A DNA stretch of 62,123 bases from Desulfacinum infernum DSM 9756 (GTDB lineage Bacteria; Desulfobacterota; Syntrophobacteria; Syntrophobacterales; DSM-9756), in NCBI RefSeq assembly GCF_900129305.1, contig NZ_FQVB01000026.1, positions 1 through 62,123 of the forward strand, read 5' to 3'. This document shows, in pieces, positions 8,179 through 16,616 of the stretch. The notes under the pieces are model-generated. The model searched no databases and was not told the DNA's origin. It was given only the letters and a program-made list of their open reading frames with translations. The first letter of the stretch is position 1. Each line of letters starts with the position of its first letter. The position numbers and the translations under genes are program-made.

Positions 8179-8832
8179 TCTCCTCGCGCTCCGAGACCGG
8201 CTGCCCGGTGTCCTTCACTGGTGCAAAATTCCCGTTTCCGCATGAAGGCCCAAAGGAGGATAGACCATAGACCTCCCCATGGAAAGAGGCAAGCGGTTCG
8301 TGTAGGATGCCCGTGATGAGTGATGGGTGACGAGTGACGGGTGATGGGGTTCGGGTGGCGGGGGATGGGGGGATTCCGCCTCCCTTTTTCCATGGCCGAC
8401 GGTTGAACACGCGCAGGGCCGTGGGCGATCTGTTCCGGCGGGCGGGCGTAACGCCCGCCCCCACGAAGGCGGATGGACCTGTTGAGTAGGGACGGGGTTT
8501 ATCACCGCCCTCTCATCGCGAGGAGACAAGAAGAATACAACGAAAAAATCGCCCCGTTTAACGTGAAAGAGAACCGCGAATGAACGCAAATAGACGCAAA
8601 TGTGAAAGACTGGTGTGTGGGAGCGGCGAAAGCCGCGATAAGGGTGGGCGGCCATTCAACAGCCGCGCGATCACGCAAAGACGGTCGCGCCTTGCGGCGC
8701 TCCCACAGAAAGCCCTTGCCCCGGCCCACTATTTCATCCATGCGGGGTGACGCAAGGAGAGTCATGACCGTTAGGTGAACGCTTTGGCCAGGGAATGGGC
8801 TGATAGATGAATTGCACGAGGAGTAAGCCGAG
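8179..8832. repeat. Repeat-rich intergenic region
   Basis: About 650 bp with no convincing gene. It holds a degenerate tandem of GTGATG/GTGACG units (8310-8350), a palindrome GGGCGGGCGTAA/CGCCCGCCCC near 8440-8462, and a copy of the dispersed string GAACCGCGAATGAACGC (around 8572). A second GC-rich inverted repeat lies near 8635-8705 (GCGCGATCAC and GTCGCGCC context). The same kinds of repeat recur across the window. Confidence 0.6.
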
Positions 8833-9591
8833 ATGATTGCCGTGACGCATGGGGTATCTCCCCACATCCACCGATGTGAACTGACCCACCGGCCCAGGGA
8901 GCCGCTGGATCTGGACTTGGCGCGCCGCCAGCACGCCGCCTACCAGGATGCCTTGCGCCGCCACGGTTTCACCGTGGTGGAACTCACCGTCAACCTCGAT
9001 CTCCCGGATTCCGTCTTCGTGGAAGACACCGCCGTGGTGCTGGACGAAATCGCCGTCCTGTGCCGGCCCGGAGCACCCTCGCGAAGAAAGGAGGTGCCCG
9101 GCATCCGCCCGGTGCTGGAACGATACCGCCCCGTGGCGGAAATCCGCGCAGCCGGCACCCTGGACGGCGGGGACGTCCTGCGCGTGGGAAAGACCCTGTT
9201 TGTGGGGCTTTCCTCCCGGACCAACCTGGACGGGCTGGAGCAACTCCGGGCCCTGCTGACTCCGTACGGATACCAGGTGAAGGCGGTATCGGTCCACGGC
9301 TGCCTCCACCTGAAGACCGCCGTCACGGCCGCCGACGAGGACACCCTGGTGGCCTATCCTGAGTGGATCGACATGGAACCCTTCCACGGCTTTCGCGTCC
9401 TGGAAGTGCCCAAAGAAGAAGCCGAAGCGGCCAACGTCCTGCGGCTCAACCGATCGGTTCTGGTGGCCGAGGGGTTTCCCCGAACGGAAAAGATGCTGAG
9501 GGATGCCGGCTTTTCCGTGGAAACCGTGGACATCTCCGAGTTGCGAAAGGCCGAGGCGGGCCTCACCTGTTCGAGCCTGCTGGTGACGTGA
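8833..9591 (+). CDS. Dimethylarginine dimethylaminohydrolase (DDAH)-like amidinohydrolase
   Basis: 252 residues of the pentein (amidinotransferase) fold. Catalytic residues are visible: acidic pair E64-D65 in DSVFVEDTA, the GTLDGGDVLRVGK turn, catalytic H159 in HGCLHLKTA, and nucleophilic C246 in GLTCSSLLV near the C-terminus. Members hydrolyse methylated arginines to citrulline or act on related guanidino compounds; the natural substrate in anaerobes is often unknown. It has its own start with AGGAG upstream (8818-8822). The neighbours do not suggest an arginine pathway. Confidence 0.85.
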   Translation: MIAVTHGVSPHIHRCELTHRPREPLDLDLARRQHAAYQDALRRHGFTVVELTVNLDLPDSVFVEDTAVVLDEIAVLCRPGAPSRRKEVPGIRPVLERYRPVAEIRAAGTLDGGDVLRVGKTLFVGLSSRTNLDGLEQLRALLTPYGYQVKAVSVHGCLHLKTAVTAADEDTLVAYPEWIDMEPFHGFRVLEVPKEEAEAANVLRLNRSVLVAEGFPRTEKMLRDAGFSVETVDISELRKAEAGLTCSSLLVT

Positions 9592-9791
9592 TCCGTGATG
9601 CGTGATCCGTAATCCGTGAGCCGTGATGCGTGATGCTTTTTTCACCCTTTTCCGACGCTTTAATCCTCTAATCCTTAATCCTTCAATCCTCAGTTTTCGG
9701 GCGTTGGCTCTAGGCTGTCTGATGGTTAAGGTAAGATGTGAGTCAGCTGGTTGCTGTTTGGAGAGAGCTTCCATCATTCAAGGAGGAGAAA

Positions 9792-9980
9792 ATGACCGTT
9801 TGGAAATGCAACAAGTGCGGCAACACCTTGGACGCCGTGACCCCGCCGGAGACCTGTCCGTCCTGCAAGGAAAAGTGCGAATTCATCGATGTCACCTGCT
9901 ACATTCCCGAATGCGGCGGTCCGGACTCGGGAAACGTGAACCCTCAAGTCTTCCAGGAAAGCTACAAGTCAGACAAGTAA
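9792..9980 (+). CDS. Rubredoxin-like zinc/iron ribbon protein
   Basis: 62 residues beginning MTVWKCNKCGNTLDAVTPP and then ETCPSCKEKCEF. Two CxxC knuckles fit a rubredoxin-like metal site, as found at the C-terminus of rubrerythrins and in short stand-alone proteins of sulfate reducers. Two further cysteines lie in TCYIPECGG. ATG 9792 follows AAGGAGGAGAAA. It may carry electrons or bind zinc. It precedes the NifX/MinD cluster but is separated from it by a sigma54-type promoter. Confidence 0.75.
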   Translation: MTVWKCNKCGNTLDAVTPPETCPSCKEKCEFIDVTCYIPECGGPDSGNVNPQVFQESYKSDK

Positions 9981-10035
9981 TCGTTTCCCCTCCCCCCACC
10001 CGCGGAGCCTCCCCGGTGAAAGGGGGTTCCCGGGC

Positions 10036-10052
10036 GGGTGCATTTTGAACCC
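10036..10052 (+). promoter_or_regulatory. Candidate upstream activator site 1 (imperfect 17-bp dyad)
   Basis: GGGTGCATTTTGAACCC: arms GGGTGCA and TGAACCC match as inverted repeat at six of seven positions. Its 12-base left part recurs at 14353. It lies about 135 bp upstream of the -24/-12 promoter at 10186, a usual distance for an enhancer-binding protein site. Confidence 0.45.
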
Positions 10053-10139
10053 AACCGGCGTCTGATCCTCCCACCCCTCCCCCCGAAAACCCCTGGGCGG
10101 CGTCTTTTCTTTCCGGTCTTAACCCTGCCGTTTTTCACC

Positions 10140-10155
10140 GGTTGCCGGCGCAACC
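10140..10155. promoter_or_regulatory. Perfect inverted repeat upstream of the sigma54 promoter
   Basis: GGTTGC (10140-10145) and GCAACC (10150-10155) are perfect inverted hexamers around CGGC, 30 bp upstream of the -24 box. It could be an operator or an alternative activator site. Confidence 0.35.
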
Positions 10156-10185
10156 TCTCCGTCCGAAGGGTCCAATCGTCCGTCC

Positions 10186-10200
10186 TGGCACGAAGAATGC
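10186..10200 (+). promoter_or_regulatory. Sigma54 (-24/-12) promoter of the NifX/MinD operon
   Basis: TGGCACGAAGAATGC has the invariant GG and GC spaced by ten bases and a perfect TGGCAC box. It lies 29 bp upstream of the start of the NifX-like gene, and a sigma54 activator gene lies downstream at 12931. Confidence 0.75.
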
Positions 10201-10228
10201 CCCATGAAGGTCGACAAGGAGGCGGGCC

Positions 10229-10855
10229 ATGGTGGCGATAGCCGTTCTGCGAGGGAGGGTGGCCCCGGTGTTGGACTGGAGCACCCGCATCCTGGTGGTG
10301 AGCGGGGCCGGAACTTCCGGCTTCGAGCTCATGGAAATGGCGGATTCTCGGCCCTATGAGCGGCTGGCGAGACTGAGGGCCCAGGGAGTCCAGACGCTCA
10401 TCTGCGGCGCCCTGAGTCCAGAACTTCTCCATTACGCTCAAGGGTTGGGGATTCGCATCATCCACGGGGTGGCGGGGGACGTTGAAGAAGTCCTCGAGGC
10501 CTACGACAAGGGAAATCTGGACCAGGCCCGGTTCTGGCTGCCCGGGTGTCGCGCCCCCAGACGCTATCGAAAGGCCGGCCCCACGGCGGTGGAACCCTGG
10601 ACGAAAGGAGACATCATGTCATTTGGAAGCGGAAGAGGATCCGGACGGTGCGGCGGGGGACAGGGACGAGGCCAAGGACGCGGAGGTCAAGGGAAAGGAG
10701 GCGGCCAGGGAGTCGGACGCGGCGGAGGTGGAGCGGCCGGCACCTGCGTGTGTCCCAAGTGTGGAGCCAAGGCGGAACACCAGCGGGGCATCCCCTGCGC
10801 GCAGACCCCATGCCCGAAATGCGGCACGTCCATGGTTCGAGGAGGAAACGCATGA
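10229..10855 (+). CDS. NifX/NifB-type FeMo-cofactor-binding domain fused to a Gly-rich zinc-ribbon tail
   Basis: 208 residues. Residues 1-115 match the dinitrogenase iron-molybdenum cofactor domain (NifX/NafY/VnfX group) found in many Mrp/MinD loci of anaerobes. A second ATG at residue 130 (10616) is preceded by AAAGGAGA and begins a Gly/Arg-rich stretch that ends in a zinc ribbon: C173, C175, C178, C190, C195, C198. These two parts are usually separate genes in such loci as far as I recall. Here no stop separates them, so either a fusion or two nested products is made. The stop overlaps the next start (ATGA). Confidence 0.75.
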   Translation: MVAIAVLRGRVAPVLDWSTRILVVSGAGTSGFELMEMADSRPYERLARLRAQGVQTLICGALSPELLHYAQGLGIRIIHGVAGDVEEVLEAYDKGNLDQARFWLPGCRAPRRYRKAGPTAVEPWTKGDIMSFGSGRGSGRCGGGQGRGQGRGGQGKGGGQGVGRGGGGAAGTCVCPKCGAKAEHQRGIPCAQTPCPKCGTSMVRGGNA

Positions 10856-11727
10856 TCATCGCCGTGGCCAGCGGCAAAGGGGGGACGGGCAAGACCACCG
10901 TGGCGTGCAATCTGGCCGTCGCTCTGGAACGGCCCGTGACCCTTCTGGATTGCGACGTGGAACAGCCCAACGCCCACCTTTTTCTCCATCCGCGCTGGAC
11001 CGGATCGGAGCCGTTCCATGTGGACGTTCCCGAGATCGACGCGGAACGATGCAACCTCTGCGGCGCCTGCCAGGAGATTTGTCAGTTCAATGCCATCGCG
11101 ATCCTCCCGGAGATCGCCATGACCTTTCCGGAACTGTGCCACAGCTGCGGGGGCTGTGCGCTGGTTTGCGAAGAAGACGCCATCCGCTGGTCCAAGCGAT
11201 TGGTGGGAGAAGTGCGTCGGGGCTGGCGGGGGCTTGTGACCTTTGTGGAAGGGCGCCTTCGGGTGGGCGAGGCCATGGCGCCGCCCCTGATCCGCAAGGT
11301 GCGGGAAGAGCATGCGCCGGACGGCGATCTCACCATCATCGATGCACCGCCCGGCACCTCGTGTCCCGTGGTGACCAGCCTGTGGGGAACGGACTTCGCC
11401 CTGCTGGTTACGGAACCCACCCCCTTCGGCCTGAACGACCTGGAACTGGCGGTGGGGGTGGTGCGGAAACTGGACCTGCCCATGGGGCTGGTGATCAACC
11501 GGTGCGACATCGGAGATCGACGGGTCCATGACTTCGCGCGGAGACAGGACATCCCGATCCTCCTGGAGGTGCCCTTCGACCGAAGGGCGGCCGAGGCCTA
11601 TGCCCGCGGGAATCTCCTGGTGGAAGTGCTCCCCCAATGGAAAGAGCACATGGACCACCTCTATGGAAGAATCGTGGAGATCGTGCGGTCTCATGGACCG
11701 GCCGCCCGGAAGGAGCCTGCGGCATGA
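10852..11727 (+). CDS. MinD-superfamily P-loop ATPase with inserted 2x[4Fe-4S] ferredoxin domain (first copy)
   Basis: 291 residues. Deviant Walker A with the signature lysine is GKGGTGKTT (residues 8-16). An inserted ferredoxin domain has C67-x2-C70-x2-C73-x3-C77 and C96-x2-C99-x2-C102-x3-C106. Switch motif IDAPPGTSCPVV follows. These ATPases occur in pairs in anaerobes beside NifX-like proteins and are thought to handle iron-sulfur or metal cofactors; the exact client is not known. Start ATG overlaps the previous stop by four bases; RBS GGAGGAAACGC. Its stop overlaps the start of the second copy. Confidence 0.88.
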   Translation: MIIAVASGKGGTGKTTVACNLAVALERPVTLLDCDVEQPNAHLFLHPRWTGSEPFHVDVPEIDAERCNLCGACQEICQFNAIAILPEIAMTFPELCHSCGGCALVCEEDAIRWSKRLVGEVRRGWRGLVTFVEGRLRVGEAMAPPLIRKVREEHAPDGDLTIIDAPPGTSCPVVTSLWGTDFALLVTEPTPFGLNDLELAVGVVRKLDLPMGLVINRCDIGDRRVHDFARRQDIPILLEVPFDRRAAEAYARGNLLVEVLPQWKEHMDHLYGRIVEIVRSHGPAARKEPAA

Positions 11728-12593
11728 AGGAATTGGTCGTCTTGAGCGGCAAAGGGGGCACTGGAAAGACGAGCCTGGTGGCCGTTTTCGCCGCCTTGGC
11801 GCGGAAAATGGTTCTGTGCGATGCGGATGTGGACGCGGCGGATCTTCATCTGGTGGTTCACCCCGAGATCGTGGAGCGCCATCCCTTCGTCGCGGGCCAT
11901 GAAGCCGTCATCAATCAGGACAAGTGCACCGAATGCGGCCATTGTCTCGACTGGTGCCGTTTTGGAGCCATCAGCGAACGCTTTCGAGTGGAGCCGCTCC
12001 TGTGCGAAGGCTGCGGAGTCTGTGCGCGCCTGTGTCCCATGGAGGCCGTCAACTGTCCGGAGAAGACGTGCGGCGAATGGTTCGTTTCCCGGACGCCCCA
12101 CGGGCCCATGGTCCACGCCCGGCTGGGAATTGCCGAAGAAAATTCCGGAAAGCTCGTGTCTCTGGTCCGGAGCGAAGCCCGGCGCGTGGCGGAAGAACAA
12201 GGGCTGGAGAGGATCCTCACTGACGGACCTCCCGGGGTGGGGTGCCCCGTGATCGCCTCCATCGGCAATGCAGACGCGGTGCTGGTGGTGTCCGAACCCA
12301 CCCTTTCCGGGCGCCACGACATGGAAAGGGTTCTGGAACTGACCCGGCACTTCAAGGTTCCGGCGGCGGTTTGCGTCAACAAGGCGGATCTCCACAGGGA
12401 GGAGGCGGAGCGGATCGCGGAGATCGCTGTGGAGTCGGGAGCCCGGTTCTTGGGCCGCATCCCCTTCGATCCCCTGGTCACCCGCGCCCAAGTTGACGCT
12501 CGGAGCCTGGTCGATTACGGTGAAACACCGGCTTTGAAAGAGATGCAGAGGATATGGGAAGCCGTCTGTGAGTGGGTCTTCGACGGTTGCTGA
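11724..12593 (+). CDS. MinD-superfamily P-loop ATPase with inserted 2x[4Fe-4S] ferredoxin domain (second copy)
   Basis: 289 residues, paralogous to the gene before it. Walker A GKGGTGKTS (9-17). Ferredoxin cysteines are C68, C71, C74, C78 and C94, C97, C100, C104. The nucleotide switch reads TDGPPGVGCPVI, with an extra CGEWF segment after the ferredoxin. The ATGA overlap with the first copy suggests the two are made in equal amounts and probably form a heterodimer, which is inference. Last gene of the sigma54-driven operon. Confidence 0.88.
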   Translation: MKELVVLSGKGGTGKTSLVAVFAALARKMVLCDADVDAADLHLVVHPEIVERHPFVAGHEAVINQDKCTECGHCLDWCRFGAISERFRVEPLLCEGCGVCARLCPMEAVNCPEKTCGEWFVSRTPHGPMVHARLGIAEENSGKLVSLVRSEARRVAEEQGLERILTDGPPGVGCPVIASIGNADAVLVVSEPTLSGRHDMERVLELTRHFKVPAAVCVNKADLHREEAERIAEIAVESGARFLGRIPFDPLVTRAQVDARSLVDYGETPALKEMQRIWEAVCEWVFDGC

Positions 12594-12930
12594 GGGGCCG
12601 GAGAGCCCGGGAATCCATGTCCCCGCGATCCCGTCGCACACGGAAGTTGGACGGAGAAGAACGATACGCCCCTTGGATGGATGAGCGGGCGGGGAGAAAC
12701 CCCGCCCTTTACGCCCTCCCGGACCTACATGAAAGCCGACCTTTCTCTGTTCGTGCGCGGGCCCTGTAGGGGCGAATAATCATTCGTCCCTACAGGGACC
12801 TGCTTTTCAAAGGTGCGTTTCGTCCTTCGCTTTCACGGGCTCCCCGTGATGGGGGTTCACGTGAAAGAGAACCGTGAATGAACGCGAATAGACGGAAATT
12901 AGAACATTGAAACCCAGCAGGATGGATCCC
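12594..12930. repeat. Intergenic repeat block with one copy of inverted family R1
   Basis: Holds a palindrome of the GGGGCGAA/TTCGTCCC type at 12762-12797 (arms CCCTGTAGGGGCGAATAA and its near-complement). The sequence that follows to about 12905 includes GGTGCGTTTCGTCCTTCG, TCACGGGCTCCCCGTGA and GAACCGTGAATGAACGCG. The reverse complement of nearly the whole block recurs at 16262-16418. An earlier GC-rich palindrome lies near 12686-12720. Confidence 0.7.
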
Positions 12931-14352
12931 ATGGACAAGGCCGCCTGTTCGCCTGGAGGTCCCCGAGACGCAAGGATGCCGGAGCCGGGCATGCCGGCTC
13001 CGGAATGGACGCGGACCATCCTGGACAGCATCACCGACGGGGTCTTCACGGTGGACGCCGACTTCCGCATCACCTTCTTCAACCGTGCGGCGGAAAGGAT
13101 CACGGGAATCCCTGCGGAGGAGGCGCTGGGCCGGCCGTGCTGCGAAGTCTTCCGGGCCAGTGTGTGCGAGACGGCCTGCGTGCTCCGCCACACCATGGAA
13201 ACGGGACGACCCGTGGTGGACCGCCCCGTGGCGATCCTGAACGCCTCCAACCGGGAAGTTCCCATCAGTGTCAGCACGGCTCTTTTGAAAGACGATCAAG
13301 GCCGCACCGTGGGAGGGGTGGAAACGTTTCGGGATCTCACCGTGGTGGAGAAGTTGCGCCAGGAGATCCACAAGAAGTACCGATTCGGCGACATCCTTTC
13401 CAAAGCTCCCGCCATGCAGAAGCTTTTTTCGATTCTTCCGGAGATCGCCCAGAGCGAGAGCACCGTGCTCATCCAGGGGGAAAGCGGCACCGGAAAGGAG
13501 GTCCTGGCCCGCACGCTTCATTCCATGAGCCGGCGGGCCAAGGGGCCATTCGTGGCCGTCAACTGCGGGGCCCTGCCCGACACCCTCCTGGAATCGGAAC
13601 TTTTCGGCCACGTGGCGGGGGCGTTCACGGACGCCAAGAAAAGCCGGGCCGGCCGGTTCGCCATGGCGCAGGGCGGCACCCTGTTTCTGGATGAAATCGG
13701 CGACGTGTCGCCCGCCCTTCAGGTGCGCCTCCTGCGGGTTCTGGAAGAAAAGGTGTACGAACCCCTGGGATCCTCCAAGAGCCTCAAGGCCGACGTGCGG
13801 ATCATCGCCGCCTCCAACAAGGACCTCAACCAGCTGGTGGAAGAGGGCATCTTCCGCAAGGACCTCTACTACCGGATTAACGTGGTCAAGCTGTGGCTGC
13901 CGCCTCTGGCGGAGCGGCGGGAAGACATTCCCCTGCTGGTGGAGCACTTCGTCGAGCGGTTCAACCGGCTGCAGGGAAAGAAGATCCGGGGTCTCAGCCA
14001 GGAAGCCCTCCATATCTTCATGCGCCACGACTGGCCGGGCAACATCCGGGAGCTGGAAAACGCCATCGAGCACGCCTTCATCTTGTGCCGCAACGGATGG
14101 ATCCGCCCGGAACATCTTCCCGAACACCTGGCCAAGGACGTGCCCTGCTTTCAGCCGATCCACGGCTGGACGCTCCAGGAGATCGAAAAGCGCGCCATCT
14201 GGGAAGCCCTGGAACGCAACCACTGGAAACGCATGGCCACGGCTCGCCAGCTGGGCATCGACAAGAACACCCTGCGGCGCAAGATCCGCCGCTACGGTCT
14301 GGAAGCCATGGACCCGTCCGGAAACGGAATGAACCCATCGGTCCGGGACTAA
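12931..14352 (+). CDS. PAS-domain sigma54-dependent transcriptional activator (NtrC family)
   Basis: 473 residues. A PAS domain (about 25-140) carries a cysteine set CC-x7-C-x3-C (C70, C71, C79, C83). The AAA+ domain has Walker A GESGTGKE (183-190), Walker B LFLDEIGD (251-258) and a GAFTDA loop (230-235) in place of the common GAFTGA. The C-terminus is a Fis-type HTH ([22 protein letters not shown]). There is no receiver, so it probably senses a ligand or redox state through the PAS domain. Starts at 12922 or 12907 are also in frame. Its position suggests it drives the sigma54 promoter at 10186 and perhaps one near 14455. Confidence 0.88.
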   Translation: MDKAACSPGGPRDARMPEPGMPAPEWTRTILDSITDGVFTVDADFRITFFNRAAERITGIPAEEALGRPCCEVFRASVCETACVLRHTMETGRPVVDRPVAILNASNREVPISVSTALLKDDQGRTVGGVETFRDLTVVEKLRQEIHKKYRFGDILSKAPAMQKLFSILPEIAQSESTVLIQGESGTGKEVLARTLHSMSRRAKGPFVAVNCGALPDTLLESELFGHVAGAFTDAKKSRAGRFAMAQGGTLFLDEIGDVSPALQVRLLRVLEEKVYEPLGSSKSLKADVRIIAASNKDLNQLVEEGIFRKDLYYRINVVKLWLPPLAERREDIPLLVEHFVERFNRLQGKKIRGLSQEALHIFMRHDWPGNIRELENAIEHAFILCRNGWIRPEHLPEHLAKDVPCFQPIHGWTLQEIEKRAIWEALERNHWKRMATARQLGIDKNTLRRKIRRYGLEAMDPSGNGMNPSVRD

Positions 14353-14369
14353 GGGTGCATTTTGCCCCC
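14353..14369 (+). promoter_or_regulatory. Candidate upstream activator site 2
   Basis: GGGTGCATTTTGCCCCC shares its first 12 bases with the site at 10036 and is likewise an imperfect dyad (GGGTGCA/TGCCCCC, six of seven). It starts at the base after the activator's stop codon, about 85 bp upstream of a -24/-12-like sequence. Confidence 0.4.
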
Positions 14370-14454
14370 ACTCCGCCCGCTCCTTGGCAGAGAACCCCTT
14401 CGCCCGTCTCCCTTTTTCCAACCATCCCCAGACGGAAAGCCCTTTTCCGGCGCC

Positions 14455-14470
14455 CGGCACGGAAATTGAC
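14455..14470 (+). promoter_or_regulatory. Weak -24/-12-like sequence upstream of the Mrp-NifX gene
   Basis: CGGCACGGAAATTGAC has GG followed ten bases later by GA where GC is expected. The single mismatch at the -12 element makes it weaker than the 10186 promoter. Its position after activator site 2 is what supports it. Confidence 0.3.
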
Positions 14471-14561
14471 TAATCCTCCGTTCCGGAGGAGGCCTTTTCC
14501 AAACCGGCGTCCTTCTTTCGGCAATAGAGTTCCAGCTTCCAATGGAAAAGGAGAGGAGATC

Positions 14562-15827
14562 ATGGGCACATCGTGTGGTTCACGTACATGCGCATCACAT
14601 GCAGAGGAAACCCAAAGAGAGGAAGGCGGTGAGGACCGCCGGTTGAAAGACCAGCTGCGACGAATTCGGCACAAGCTTCTGGTCATGAGCGGCAAGGGCG
14701 GTGTGGGCAAGAGCAGCGTGGCCGCCTATCTGGCCCTGGGGCTTTCCCAAAGGGGCCATCGGGTGGGGCTTCTGGATGCGGACCTGCACGGTCCCAGCAT
14801 CCCCAATATCCTGGGCATTTCGGGAATGTTCCAAGTGGACGAGGAGAAAAATCTGGTCCCGCACAAGCTCCATGAAAACCTGGAAGTGGTTTCCATCCAA
14901 TGCCTTCTGGAAGACCCGGATTCGGCCGTTATTTGGCGCGGTCCCGTCAAGCACGGAGTCATCCGCCAGTTCGTTTCGGAGGTTCAATGGGGGGATCTGG
15001 ACTACCTGGTCATCGACTGTCCGCCGGGGACTGGGGACGAGCCCTTGAGCGTGGCGCAGGTCATCCCGGACGCCCACGCTGTCATCGTTACGACCCCCCA
15101 GGAAGTGGCTTTGAGCGATGTGAGAAAGTCCATCAATTTCTGCAGGAAGGTCCACCTGCCCATCCTGGGGCTGGTGGAAAACATGAACGGTCTCGTGTGC
15201 CCCCATTGCGGCGAGAGCATCCCCCTCTTCGGTTCCGAAGGCGGCAAGAGAACGGCTGAGCGCATGAACGTTCCCTTCCTGGGCTCTCTGCCCTTCGAAC
15301 CGAGCGTGGTGGAGGCGGGAGACAGCGGCACCCCCCTGCTGGGTAACTCCGATACGCCAAGTTCTTTCCTGGAGAAACTCGACCAGCTTCTATCCACGGT
15401 CCAGGAGAGGTGTTCCCCGCCTTTGCCCGAAGAAAAAACCGAAGAGACGGCCTACAAGGATCAAAAGGAGGTTCCGCCCATGGAAAAGGAGAGCTTCAAG
15501 GTGGCCGTTCCCACGGCCAACGGACTGCTTTGCAACCACTTCGGACATTGCGAACGTTTCGCCGTTGTGCGCGTGCAGGAGGGCCGTATCGTAAGCCTGG
15601 AAGAGCTGACACCGCCTCCCCACGAACCCGGCGTGCTTCCCCGCTGGATTTCCGAGCTGGGAGTGAGCCTGGTGATCGCGGGCGGCATGGGGCAACGGGC
15701 CATCGGCCTCTTCCAGGAACGGGGGGTCCGCGTCATCACGGGAGCTCCCCCTCTGGATCCCGCCACCCTGGTGAACAGCTATCTCCAGGGGACCCTGGTG
15801 ACCGGCGCCAACGTCTGTGATCACTGA
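14562..15827 (+). CDS. Mrp/NBP35-type iron-sulfur carrier ATPase fused to a C-terminal NifX-like domain
   Basis: 421 residues. Walker A GKGGVGKSS lies at 44-52, switch II DCPPGTGDEPLS follows, and the cluster-bridging CPHCG motif sits in NGLVCPHCGESIPLF. After a linker (about 285-310) comes a second domain, VAVPTANGLLCNHFGHCERFAVV to the end, of the NifX/NifB-like cofactor-binding type. The N-terminal tail has two cysteines (SCGSRTC), also seen in Nbp35-like proteins. Mrp proteins assemble or transfer [4Fe-4S] clusters. ATG 14562 follows AAAAGGAGAGGAG. The next gene, 15 bp downstream, is a stand-alone NifX-like protein. Confidence 0.9.
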   Translation: MGTSCGSRTCASHAEETQREEGGEDRRLKDQLRRIRHKLLVMSGKGGVGKSSVAAYLALGLSQRGHRVGLLDADLHGPSIPNILGISGMFQVDEEKNLVPHKLHENLEVVSIQCLLEDPDSAVIWRGPVKHGVIRQFVSEVQWGDLDYLVIDCPPGTGDEPLSVAQVIPDAHAVIVTTPQEVALSDVRKSINFCRKVHLPILGLVENMNGLVCPHCGESIPLFGSEGGKRTAERMNVPFLGSLPFEPSVVEAGDSGTPLLGNSDTPSSFLEKLDQLLSTVQERCSPPLPEEKTEETAYKDQKEVPPMEKESFKVAVPTANGLLCNHFGHCERFAVVRVQEGRIVSLEELTPPPHEPGVLPRWISELGVSLVIAGGMGQRAIGLFQERGVRVITGAPPLDPATLVNSYLQGTLVTGANVCDH

Positions 15828-15842
15828 AGGGAGAGGAAAACC

Positions 15843-16205
15843 ATGAAAGTCGCCGTCAGCAGTTCGGGAAAGGATGTGGACAGCCCGGTGGACGCCCGCT
15901 TCGGACGGGCACCCTATTTTCTCATCATCGATACGGAATCTTTCGACTGCCAAGTCATCCCCAACACCCAGAACCTTCAGGCGCCTCAAGGGGCGGGTAT
16001 TCAGGCCGCAGCCGCCGTATCCCGCCATAAGCCCGACGCGGTCCTCACGGGCCATTGCGGCCCCAAGGCCTTTCAGACCCTTCGAGCCGCCGGCGTACCG
16101 GTTTACACGGGGGTGTCCGGGACGGTTCGCGAGGCGGTGGAAAATTTCAAACGGGGGAAATACCCGGAAAGTGCCGGTCCCAACGTGGAGGGCCACTGGA
16201 GCTAG
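15843..16205 (+). CDS. NifX-like dinitrogenase iron-molybdenum cofactor-binding protein
   Basis: 120 residues: KVAVSSSGKDVDSPVDARFGRAPYFLI, then GHCGPKAFQTLRAAGVPVYTG. This is the full length of a single-domain NifX/MTH1175-like protein. It has GGGAGAGGAAAACC before ATG and lies 15 bp after the Mrp fusion, so it is the last gene of that unit. The TAG stop at 16203-16205 is also the left end of a MITE-like repeat. Confidence 0.85.
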   Translation: MKVAVSSSGKDVDSPVDARFGRAPYFLIIDTESFDCQVIPNTQNLQAPQGAGIQAAAAVSRHKPDAVLTGHCGPKAFQTLRAAGVPVYTGVSGTVREAVENFKRGKYPESAGPNVEGHWS

Positions 16206-16224
16206 CAGCGTGTCCGAAAACGGC
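16203..16224 (+). repeat. Left end of the YTAG-flanked MITE-like family (partial copy)
   Basis: CTAG followed by CAGCGTGTCCGAAAACGG. The same terminal string starts the elements at 23227, 30590, 36847, 61646 and 62052. No matching right end was found nearby. Confidence 0.5.
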
Positions 16225-16261
16225 TTTTCCGTTCCAAAGGCCCGGGAATTTACGGCTTCTC

Positions 16262-16418
16262 CTACAAAAGAAAAAGCTCATTTCCGTCTATTGGCGTTCA
16301 TTCGCGGTTCTCTTTCACAGGCCCCCCATCACGGGGAGCCCCGTGACAACGAAGGATGAAACGCACCTTTGGGAAGCAGGCCCCTGATAGGGGCGAATGA
16401 ATATTCGCCCCTACACGC
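16262..16418 (-). repeat. Inverted copy of repeat family R1
   Basis: The reverse complement of this segment aligns along about 140 bp with 12762-12905, including the palindrome TAGGGGCGAATGA/ATATTCGCCCCTA (16388-16413), CCCCATCACGGGGAGCC and CATTCGCGGTTCTCTTTCA. The pair lies in opposite orientation around the activator and Mrp-NifX genes. The remainder of the gap to 16616 holds only a GGGCGGGCGTAAAGCCCGCCCC palindrome (16469-16490 region). Confidence 0.7.
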
Positions 16419-16616
16419 CGCGCGCACGAACGGAACGAGGTCGCGTTTCATATACGTCCTTTCTCATGGGCGGGCGTAAAGCCCGCCCCCTTTCCCGAAT
16501 TCCCGCCTTCCCACAGGAACCGCTTGTGTCGACCTCCGATTCGGAGTATGTGTTCCTGGTTTGTCTTGTGGATTCGCATCGTTCCCCGGACCAGGACGGA
16601 GAAAGTGTTTTTGGGC

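Noticed and set aside
8302-8352. GTGATGAGTGATGGGTGA-type short tandem as a CRISPR-like array
   Set aside because: Units are 8-9 bases with no spacers. Similar strings near 9592 and 29510 suggest a common low-complexity intergenic motif.
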